A DNA stretch of 64,000 nt from positions 1-64,000 of the forward strand of contig NZ_LGDY01000095.1 in the NCBI RefSeq assembly GCF_001279525.1. The letters are read 5' to 3'. This document shows, in pieces, positions 52,742 to 61,300 of this stretch. Origin of the DNA: Nocardia sp. NRRL S-836 (lineage in GTDB: Bacteria; Actinomycetota; Actinomycetes; Mycobacteriales; Pseudonocardiaceae). A model generated the notes under the pieces. The model searched no databases, was not told the DNA's origin, and worked only from the letters and a program-made list of their open reading frames with translations. Numbering within the stretch: the first letter of the stretch is position 1; every line of letters starts with the position of its first letter. The translations under genes and the position numbers were made by a program.

Positions 52742-55165
52742 GTGCCAGACAACCAGTTGACGGGTGCGGCCGGCGAGGCGTTGGTCAGCTTCCTCGTGCA
52801 CGCAGATCTCAAGTGGATCTTTCGCGGTATCTCGCAGGCCGATGTCGGCATCGACGGCCAGATCGAGATCGTCGAGGCCGCCGAGGCGACTGGTCTGCAC
52901 TTGGCGGCGCAGATCAAGACGGGCCTGAGCGAGTTCAGGGAGCAGGTGCCGGAGGGGTGGTTCTACCGTCCGAAGAACCACAGGAACGTCGAGTACTGGC
53001 TGCGGTACCCGATGCCAGTGCTCATCATGCTGGTCAACCACCTCGACCGGCAGGTGTACTGGCAGCACGTGTCCCGAGCAACCGCGCAGCGTACCGGCAT
53101 CGGCTGGAAGATCTTCGTCCCGCGCACCAACGAGCTGTCCGCTGAGTCCAGGACAGCGCTGACGGAACTGGCTATGTCCAGCCATGCTCGTCTAGCGCTT
53201 GATCTTGTTCAGCTGATCCGCAAAGTGCCCGAGCCGCCGGCTGTACCGACGCCCCAAGCCCAAGATCTGCTGAGCCGCGCTGATGAGAAACCCGGCTGGC
53301 AGGCGTCCCGCGCTATGGCACGGTTGCGGCTGAGCGCCGACGAGCTGCACGCGAACGTTCGGACTGATCGGCTCTACCTGAACCTTGACACTCACTTCAG
53401 CGCCTCGGGCAATGGTGTACAGCAGCTGGTAGCCGACCTGGTGGATGCTGGACTGGGGCACGTCGAGGTGCTGTTGAACCACCGGCTCCCCCACAGCCCG
53501 AAGCAGGTAGACGTCGTTTTGTGCGGTACTCATCCTCGGAGCGGTAGGCCGACCTATGTACTCGTCACGCTCAAGCAGTGGTCGCACGCGGACTCCTGCG
53601 GCGACGATCTTGTGCGGATCGGCCAGTCCGCGCAACCGGTGTTGCACCCGGTAGAGCAGGTGCGGAGGTACTGCGAGTACCTCGTCGACTTGACGCCCAT
53701 CCTCGCTGAAGAACATGGTTCCGTGCACGGCGTGGCGTACCTGCACAACGCTCACGAGGCCGGGATCTCAGGCATATCGCAATACCTGGTCGACGACTTC
53801 GGCGAACTTTTCACGCGCGATAGCAAGAGCAATCTGGTCCATCGGCTCCGCGCGGTGCTCGACAGCGACGCGGCCACCAGAGATCGTGCCCGTCAGGCCG
53901 CCGATGAGTTCCTCCGTGCGCGCCACACTCCGTCGAAGCCGCTACTGACCATGGCAGCCGAGGAGATCCAGGAACATGCTCAGTTCGTACTGCTGGACGA
54001 GCAGGAAGTCGCATGCAGCCTCGTCATGAAGGCCGTCGACAAGGCAGGCGCCTCCCGCACACAGACCGTCGTGGTCGTGGTCGGTGGGCCAGGCTCAGGC
54101 AAGAGCGTCATCGCGCTGCACCTGCTCGGGGAGCTCGCACGCCAAGGTCGAACGGTTCTCCACGCCACGGGCTCCAGTTCGTTCACCAGCACCCTGCGCA
54201 AGCACGCGGGACGACGCAACCGTCGGGTGCAGACGATGTTCAAATACTTCAACAACTTCATCGACGCTGAGCGGATGGGGCTCGACGTGCTGATCTGCGA
54301 CGAGGCGCACCGCATCCGGGAGTCCAGCGTGAACCGCTACACGAAGCAGGAGGTGCGGGAGAATGCACGCAGGCAGATCGAGGAACTGATCGACGCCGCA
54401 AAGGTGCCGGTGTTCATGCTGGACGAGAACCAGGCGGTGCGACCCGGCGAGTTGGGCTCGCTGGCGGAGATCACAGCCGCTGCCAGGGCGGCAGGTTGCG
54501 ACGTTGAGGTGGTGCAGCTCGGCGGCCAGTTCCGCTGCGGTGGCTCGGAGTTTTTCGACGCGTGGGTCGCCCGGCTGCTCGGCATCACGGGCCGGCCCGC
54601 GCGGTGGTCGACGCTGGTGACGCGCACCGACGACGAGTTCGTCGTGCGCAGTGCCGAGTCGCCGCGCGAGATGGAGTCGTGGCTGCTCGACCGGCAGGCC
54701 AAAGAGGGTGGCACCGCGCGCATCGCGGCCGGGTACTGCTGGAAGTGGAGCGATCCCGTCACCGAGAACGGGACGAAGGTGCTGGTGCCGGACGTGCGGA
54801 TCGGTGACTGGCACCGGCCGTGGAACGCCAAGCCCGAACAGCGGGTGCCGGACGCTCCGGCGTCGCACTTCTGGGCCAGCGACGAGCGCGGGTTCGGACA
54901 GGTCGGCTGCATCTACACCGCGCAGGGTTTCGAGTACGACTGGGCGGGTGTGATCTTCGGGAAGGACTTCGTCTGGCGCGGCGACCACTGGGAGGCGTGC
55001 CGCGAGCACTCGCACGACCCCGCGGTGAAGAAGGCCGACGAGCTCCACTTCGCCCGGCTGATCCGCAACACCTACAAGGTGCTGCTCACCAGGGGAATGC
55101 GCGGTGTCTGCGTCTATTCCGAGGACGAGGAGACCCAGGACCACCTGCGATCGCTGACGGGGTGA
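52742..55165 (+). CDS. DUF4365-DUF2075 nuclease-helicase fusion protein
   Basis: An 807-residue protein. Residues about 1-140 are a DUF4365 domain, with a PD-(D/E)xK-like motif (GIDGQIEI with Asp39, then QIK57-59). A second nuclease-like region (about 205-340) has KQVDVVL (Asp257) and VTLKQW (Lys278). The C-terminal about 435-805 is a DUF2075/SF1-type NTPase: Walker A GGPGSGKS (448-455), Walker B LICDEAH (517-523), QFRCGG, TAQGFEYDW and NTYKVLLTRGMRG. GTG 52742 is preferred because GTAGGAG sits 5 nt upstream. It has the architecture of a defence-type nuclease-helicase; no restriction or modification partner lies beside it. Confidence 0.82.
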   Translation: MPDNQLTGAAGEALVSFLVHADLKWIFRGISQADVGIDGQIEIVEAAEATGLHLAAQIKTGLSEFREQVPEGWFYRPKNHRNVEYWLRYPMPVLIMLVNHLDRQVYWQHVSRATAQRTGIGWKIFVPRTNELSAESRTALTELAMSSHARLALDLVQLIRKVPEPPAVPTPQAQDLLSRADEKPGWQASRAMARLRLSADELHANVRTDRLYLNLDTHFSASGNGVQQLVADLVDAGLGHVEVLLNHRLPHSPKQVDVVLCGTHPRSGRPTYVLVTLKQWSHADSCGDDLVRIGQSAQPVLHPVEQVRRYCEYLVDLTPILAEEHGSVHGVAYLHNAHEAGISGISQYLVDDFGELFTRDSKSNLVHRLRAVLDSDAATRDRARQAADEFLRARHTPSKPLLTMAAEEIQEHAQFVLLDEQEVACSLVMKAVDKAGASRTQTVVVVVGGPGSGKSVIALHLLGELARQGRTVLHATGSSSFTSTLRKHAGRRNRRVQTMFKYFNNFIDAERMGLDVLICDEAHRIRESSVNRYTKQEVRENARRQIEELIDAAKVPVFMLDENQAVRPGELGSLAEITAAARAAGCDVEVVQLGGQFRCGGSEFFDAWVARLLGITGRPARWSTLVTRTDDEFVVRSAESPREMESWLLDRQAKEGGTARIAAGYCWKWSDPVTENGTKVLVPDVRIGDWHRPWNAKPEQRVPDAPASHFWASDERGFGQVGCIYTAQGFEYDWAGVIFGKDFVWRGDHWEACREHSHDPAVKKADELHFARLIRNTYKVLLTRGMRGVCVYSEDEETQDHLRSLTG

Positions 55166-55197
55166 TGCGGCAGCTCACCCCGTCATGGCGAGTGGTC

Positions 55198-57348
55198 TCA
55201 GCCGGTGCTGCCGGTGAACAGCTGCACCAGGTGGTCGCCGACCAGGTCCGCCCCCACCCGCCCGCCGGGGTTCACCAGCACCAGCAGCCCCGGCAACGCC
55301 GACAGCAGCTCCTTCAACGCCCACCGCTCCGGCGTCCCCGCGTCGGCCGGGAGGTAGCGCGGTGACGAGTAGACCGCGAGCACGTTGTTGCCCTGCTCGT
55401 CGCGGAGCACGGCCAGGCCGCCGTCCGGGGCGGGCGGGACCAGCAGTTCGGACTCCAGGGCGGCGGACAGGATCGCCTCGTACGGCAGCCAGCCCGCGGT
55501 GACGAGGTTGAGGACCTCCTCGAACTCGTTCTCCGGGGCGGGGAGGCCGAGCCGGCGCGGGCTGGGCCGGTACTCGTCGTTCACCCACGTCTGGCCGGTG
55601 AACTGGCCGTCGGCGCCGATCTCGTAGGCGCCGAGCAGGGTGTGCAGCGGTGCGCCCTCGATGTAGCGCGGGTCGATGTCCGGGTCGGCGCAGTACAGCC
55701 AGCCGCCCGGTGACTTCAGCGCCTCGGCGCGCATCCCGTCCGAGATCGGGGGCAGGCCCGGATGCGTCGTCTCGACGGGTGCGTACTTCGGGTCGAACGC
55801 GAGGAACGCTTCCGTGGCAACGCATTCGGCCAGGTCGCGGTCGTCGCTCCCGGGCAGGCCGGGGATGCCGTGCCAGGCTCCGAGCAGTGCGCCGACCAAT
55901 GCCCGGACCAGCGGCACCTTGACCATTTCCAGCGCGGTGGCCGGGTGGTGGCCGTACGTGCTCACGATGCGCACGGCCTGGCCCCACGGGGTGGTCGAGT
56001 CCGGCCACGGCATGCCGAGTTCTTGCAGGATGTAGTGGGGTGCCCGGGAGAACGCGTCGCGGGACACCGCGCGGGCGAACACCGGGCTGATCTCGTCGTC
56101 CCAGCCGGTGCTCCTCACCGCGGGGTGTCCGGCGCCGAGACCGGCCACCAGCGCGAGCACCTCGCGTGCGGGTTCCGGTGCGTTCGGCAGCCAGTCCTCG
56201 CGGCGCGGGAGCCACGGGTGTTCGGCGGCCAGGCGCGGTGACCGTTGTGCGACGGCGCGGACGAGGTTGTCGGTGAGCTTGAACAGGCCTGCCGCGTGCG
56301 GGTTCCCGTCGAGGGCGAAGCCCGCGTAGACGCCCGCGACCCACGGCCAGCCGTTCGGCTGTGTGGCGGGGAAGCCGCTCGCCTTGCCGAACGTCGGCAC
56401 CTGCCAGGCGGGTGCGCCGTCGCTGTCCCAGGTGCGCTGGACACCGGACGGGAGTGGGTCCGGGCGGCCGTTCTCGTGCCACCGCAGGGCTTCTGCCAGC
56501 GTCGAGCGTTCCTCGTCGGTGAACACGAACTCGTGCGCCCTGGCTTCGTCCACGCGCTGGAGCAGCGCGGGGCTGCCCTGCTCCTCGCGTTCGAAGGCGG
56601 GCAGGTCGAACGGTGCGGGCCAGCGGTCGAGCGGGACGTCCTTGCCCAGCGGGGTCTGCAGCGCGTGGCCGGGGTTGATCCGCACCTCGTCGGCCGTGGT
56701 CGTGGTGATCAGCTCCCGCACGCCGGCGCCGCGCCACCGCCGGATGCCGGGTGGCAGGAGGCGTTCCGACGTGTAGGCGGCGAGCCAGGTGCGGCCGTTC
56801 TCGTCCTGGCCGACCTCGTCCGCCGTGTACACGACGACGTCCAGCAGGCCGGCCAGGAACGAGGCGTCCTCGTCGAGCCAGCCGCACTGGTAGTAGGCGT
56901 AGACCTTGTCCGCCGGCGTCTGCGGCAGCGGCCACCCGCGGGCGCCGGGACCGATGGTGTGCTCGCTGTTGGGGCGGAACTCGTCGGAGCCCTCCTCGCG
57001 CAGCCAGCCGAGGATCGCGCAGCTCGGCACGCCCAGGTGCGCGAAGGCTTCCTGGTCCCACTCGGGGTCCACGATCGACAGGCCGGGTCCGGGGTTTCCG
57101 CGCGGCACGCCCCGCTTCCACGGCGACGGCGGGCCGGCGGGGACGTACGCGTGCGGCTCGCCGCCGTCGTCCGGCACCTCGACCGCGGGCAGCGGGACGA
57201 GGACGTCGTCCACCGCGTCGTACGGCACGTACCACTGGCCGCGCACCAGCACCACGTCGTCGGTGAGGATCCGGAAGCCCTCGGACGCGGCGCCGTGCGT
57301 GCGCACGATCCAGTCCCAGGCCTTCTGGAGGACTTCCTCGCGGTTCAT
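55198..57348 (-). CDS. YrhB- and SseB-like multidomain protein of the toxin operon
   Basis: A 716-residue soluble protein starting at ATG 57348, which overlaps the nucleoside hydrolase stop. The N-terminal about 50 residues (NREEVLQKAWDWIVRTHG and DDVVLVRGQWYVPYDA) match the YrhB/Imm35-like fold. The middle contains a long unrecognised region with repeated SseB-like strands: VYAYYQCGWLDEDASFLAGL, TWLAAYTSERLLPPG, and later a second copy NVLAVYSSPRYLPADAG. SseB-type domains and YrhB domains both occur in proteins beside secreted toxins. A role as immunity or chaperone for the large toxin gene is plausible. The ends of the domains are approximate. Confidence 0.6.
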   Translation of the reverse strand: MNREEVLQKAWDWIVRTHGAASEGFRILTDDVVLVRGQWYVPYDAVDDVLVPLPAVEVPDDGGEPHAYVPAGPPSPWKRGVPRGNPGPGLSIVDPEWDQEAFAHLGVPSCAILGWLREEGSDEFRPNSEHTIGPGARGWPLPQTPADKVYAYYQCGWLDEDASFLAGLLDVVVYTADEVGQDENGRTWLAAYTSERLLPPGIRRWRGAGVRELITTTTADEVRINPGHALQTPLGKDVPLDRWPAPFDLPAFEREEQGSPALLQRVDEARAHEFVFTDEERSTLAEALRWHENGRPDPLPSGVQRTWDSDGAPAWQVPTFGKASGFPATQPNGWPWVAGVYAGFALDGNPHAAGLFKLTDNLVRAVAQRSPRLAAEHPWLPRREDWLPNAPEPAREVLALVAGLGAGHPAVRSTGWDDEISPVFARAVSRDAFSRAPHYILQELGMPWPDSTTPWGQAVRIVSTYGHHPATALEMVKVPLVRALVGALLGAWHGIPGLPGSDDRDLAECVATEAFLAFDPKYAPVETTHPGLPPISDGMRAEALKSPGGWLYCADPDIDPRYIEGAPLHTLLGAYEIGADGQFTGQTWVNDEYRPSPRRLGLPAPENEFEEVLNLVTAGWLPYEAILSAALESELLVPPAPDGGLAVLRDEQGNNVLAVYSSPRYLPADAGTPERWALKELLSALPGLLVLVNPGGRVGADLVGDHLVQLFTGSTG

Positions 57349-58313
57349 CGGGTCCCTTCGAGTGCGGCGGCCAGCTTCCCGCCCAGCCACGTCCTGAACG
57401 CCGGGTAGTCGGCCTTGACGCTGAGCCGGACGAGGTGCCCGTCCGGTGCGGTGGTCATCCGGCCGATGTCGTCCAGCACCACGCGTTCCCGGCGCAGCGC
57501 CACGAACGGCAGCTGCAGCGCGGCGGCCAGCGTGAGCGCGTCGTGCTGGATCGTGCCGGGGTGGAAGCGGTCGAACCACTGCGCCATGTGCGAGGCGACG
57601 AGCCTGGCCCACGCGGGTGCGTCCGGTCCGGAGAGCTTGCGCCACACCCCGGAGTCCTTGGTGATCTCGATCTCCGGCGTGAAGGTGGTGTCCGACAGCA
57701 CCAGCTTGGGCAGCTTTCCCTTGGTCAGCAACGTGTTCGCCGCTGCCGGGTCGAGCCGGAAGTTGTGTTCGGCGCGCTCCGGGTCGCGGTAGTGCAACGC
57801 ACCGCCCATCTGCGTGACGACCAGCCTTTGCGCGAGCTCCGGGTGCGCGGTGAGCAGTGCCGCGAGGTTCGTCACCGGGCCCATGCCCGCCCACCGCACC
57901 GGGCCGTCCGTCCCCGCCACGACCTGGGCGACCGCCTCGGCGAGGTCGGTGCGTTGCGGTGCGACGGAGTCCGGCACCAGACCGGCGACGCAGTCCATCC
58001 GCGTGTCGCCGAGGTCCGCGCCCGCGACCACCACCACGTCCTCGCGGCCGAGCAGGTCGAGCAGGTGCCGCACGAACCGGGCGCGGCGGCCTCCCAGCTC
58101 GTCCACAGTGGACACGAGTGTCAGCGACGGTTCGGCGGCGGCCACCACGAGCGCGATGGCGTCGTCCGGGTCACCGCCCGCGTCGGTGTCGATGATCAGG
58201 GGCGCGCCCTGCTGCGACGGCGGGAACGCCTCCCCCGACACCGTCTGCGGCAGCCCGAACCGTTGTGCCAGGCCGGCCAGCTCCGCGCGCTCGCGGTTCA
58301 GCTCCTCGCTCAT
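57345..58313 (-). CDS. nucleoside hydrolase family protein
   Basis: A 322-residue protein from ATG 58313. The metal-binding motif DTDAGGDPDDAIAL (about 43-56) is the DxDxxxDD signature of inosine-uridine nucleoside hydrolases, and ITNL-like GPVTNLAALL, GGALHY and a C-terminal QHDALTLAAAL with a catalytic-type His complete the pattern. It hydrolyses the N-glycosidic bond of nucleosides or a nucleoside-containing substrate. It is embedded between the toxin gene (4-nt overlap, ATGA) and the YrhB/SseB-like gene, an unusual place for a salvage enzyme. Confidence 0.87.
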   Translation of the reverse strand: MSEELNRERAELAGLAQRFGLPQTVSGEAFPPSQQGAPLIIDTDAGGDPDDAIALVVAAAEPSLTLVSTVDELGGRRARFVRHLLDLLGREDVVVVAGADLGDTRMDCVAGLVPDSVAPQRTDLAEAVAQVVAGTDGPVRWAGMGPVTNLAALLTAHPELAQRLVVTQMGGALHYRDPERAEHNFRLDPAAANTLLTKGKLPKLVLSDTTFTPEIEITKDSGVWRKLSGPDAPAWARLVASHMAQWFDRFHPGTIQHDALTLAAALQLPFVALRRERVVLDDIGRMTTAPDGHLVRLSVKADYPAFRTWLGGKLAAALEGTR

Positions 58314-61300
58314 GACTTCCCCTCCCGCAGCCGGCGCGCGTACTCGTCGCGTTCCACGATGCCCGGCAACGCGGCGAACTCCGTCCACACGCGGCGTTGT
58401 TCGTCGGCCGGGAGGTCGCGCACGGCGTCCTCGACGGCGATGACCGCGCCCTTGTCACCGCGGCGCACCAACGAGTCCATCACCTCACGGAACCTCGGAT
58501 CAGCGCTGCCGTCCTCGGCCACCCACGACCGCACCTGGTCACGGCCGTGCTCGGCCCGCGCGGCCAGTTCGTCCCGCCACGCACCGCCCTCGGCCCTGAG
58601 CTCGGCCATCTCCCGTGCGACGTCGACCACCGCGCGCAGGCTCATCGCCTTGGCGCCCTCGCGCACCGCCGGGTCGCGGAACGGCTCGGCGATCTTGACC
58701 GGGTTGATGCCCTTGGTGAGGTCCTCCTCGAACCGCTGCGGCTGCTGCACCGGCCCGTCCTCGTCGATCCGGCGCGGGCTGGACATGGTGCCGTGCAACG
58801 TCTCCTCGATGACACCGATCGCGTCCTGGTGCGCGAACGTGCGACCGGGGTCGTCGGACAGCTCCCGCAACGGTTTGCCACCACCGTCCTCCGGCCCTAG
58901 GTCGACCAGGTAGCCCTTCTTCGCGTCCGGGTGCGGGTCGCCGGGCGACTGGCCGTGGAAGGCGTAGTGCCCCTGGAACTCCGGATCCGGGAACGCCGCG
59001 GTCAGCATCTCCTGCACGGTGCCCTTGTAGCTGGTGTCGACGAGGCTGATGCCGCTGTCGGAGTGGATCGGCACGCCCGCCGCGTCGAGGTAGTCGGACA
59101 ACCGGTCGTACGCGCCCGGCACGTCCTCCTCCGCGACCTTCTTGTGCAGCCGGAACTCCTCGATGGCACTGAGATCGCGGCTCGGGTCGTTGCGCTCGAC
59201 GTCCCGCAGCGCCGCCTCCACGACCGCACGCGACAGCACGACCTCGCTGGCGTGCCGGTCGAAGAAGACCGGGTCGAGCTCCCTGCTGGCGAGCGCGAGG
59301 CTGTGCCCGTCGCGGCCGAGGAACACCACCCGGTGGTCAGGATCGTTGTCCGCCAGCACCTTCAGGTCGTCGTGGATCCGTGCCGCGACGTCCACGATGA
59401 TCGGCGCCGTGTACTCCCGTGCCGCGTCGTAGGTGTCCGCGAGCGCCTGCCGCTTCTCCGGATCCGTGATGCCGAGGTCGTCGGCGACCCGGTCGACCGC
59501 CTCGTCGCGCTGTTCCTCCGGCGTGGCACCGTAGCCGCCGTCGTCCTCGACGTGTGTGTGCGCCGTGTCGTCCGTGTAGTCCTCCGAGAGAAGACGCACG
59601 TCCGTCGCGTTGTCCGGCAACGCCGCGAGCTTGCCCGTCTGCGGATCGGCGTACGCGACGCCATCCGGCGTGTTGACCACCCGCACGACGTGTCCCTGCG
59701 TGCGGCCGTCGTCGTCGGTGTAGCGGTAGGCGACCGCGCCCCGTGAGCCCTCCGGCGTGCCCGCCATGGCCTTGGTGACGCCGTCGAAGTCCCGGTGGCT
59801 GGTCCACTGCCCGCCCAGCGCCTCCCGGACCCGGCTCAGTCTGCCCTGCTCCGGCACGTCCTCCGGCCGCGTCGGCCGCGCCTCGACCTGCTCGCCGTGG
59901 TACCGCCGTTCGTCGGCGATCATCGCCTCGACGCAGTTGGTGCTGTAGCCGTCCCTGTGCGCGTTGTGCGCGTTGACCTGCTCGATGCCCGGGAACCGCT
60001 CCCGCAGCACGCGCTGCTGGCTCGCCTCGTCGCCGTGCCCGCCGTGCAACGCCTTCGGCGCCGGCTCGTGCGGCTCGCCGGCCAGCCGCGACGAGATCGA
60101 CGCGGTCATCTCGGCGGCGGTCGGCAGCGGCCGTTCCGGCTTCTTCTCCTCGGGCACGGCCTCCGGTTTCGGCTCCGGTTTCGGCTCCGGCGGCGCCTCG
60201 CCCCGTTCGGCCGCCTCGCGGGCAGCCGCCTCCGCCTCATCCCGTTCGCGGACCCACGAAGGCCGCATGTCGATCTCGACTTCCTTGGGCGGCCGGTGTT
60301 CGAGGTGCTCGGGGATCTTCGGCGCCGTCTCGCGCGGGCCACCGATGAAGTCCGGGTTCGGCACGAACTCGCCGAGCTTCTTCTCCCCGTTCCCGTCGAC
60401 GATGACCTTGTGCCAGCCCTCGACGTACCTCCAGTTGATGCCGCCGGCGTACAACGTCTCCTTCTCGTTGTGCCGGTTCCCCGTGTCCCCCAACCGGTCC
60501 TGCGTGGGCTCGGAGAGGATGCCGCCGGGCGCCTTGATCCGGTAGACGTAGAACTCGGTGCCCTCGTCCTTGGGCCTGAGCGCGGCCGGCGTGTTGGTGT
60601 CGGTCGGCTTGCCACCCGCGAACGTCATGGCCACGTTGACGTCGCTGGTGGCGCTGACGATCCCGTTGGTGTCCCCTTGGATGTGCTGGATGATGTCCGG
60701 CCGCGGGTTCGGCTTTGCCGGCCGGAACCCGCCGTCCCGCCTGACCTGGTCCGGGTGCTGCCCGGTGCCCCGGTGGAGGGCGTGCTCGTCAGCCAGGAAG
60801 TTGTCGACCTTCCGGTGGACGAGCTGTCCCGGGGCGTAGTGGGACAGGTCGGCGTGCTGGAGCGCCACCGGGGGCAGCGCACCGTCGCGCGGCGAGGGGT
60901 GCTGCGGGTTCCCGTCGGGGGTGTGCTGGCCGGGCCGGTCCTGGGCAGGCCGGTCTTGAGTGGGCCGGTCGTGGCTGGGCCGATCGTGGCCGGGCCGGTC
61001 GTGAGCAGGCCGGTCATGGGTAGGCCGGTCATGGGTAGGCCGCTGTTGACCGGGCCGGTCGTGGGCACGGTCCTGTCCCGGCCTCCCGTCAGGACGGTCG
61101 AGGGGCCGGTCCGTGGCACGGCCGGGAGACCGGTCGGCGGTGTGGTCGCCTGGCCGGCGGGTGGGTGCGCCGTGGTCCGGCACGTCGTGCGGCCTGGTCG
61201 GCGTCTGGCCGGGGTGCCTGTTCTGCGGCGAGGTGTCCCGTCCGGGCCCGCTGTCGCGGGTGGGCGGCACGCTGCTGTCGGCTCTGCGCGGGGGAACACC

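Noticed and set aside
52454..53185. A 243-codon minus-strand ORF in front of and inside the nuclease-helicase gene
   Set aside because: Largely antisense to the DUF4365 domain and without recognisable sequence features.
60925..61045. Possible CRISPR-like tandem repeats
   Set aside because: They are contiguous 15-bp units in frame with a protein-coding HDRPx array, without unique spacers or cas genes.
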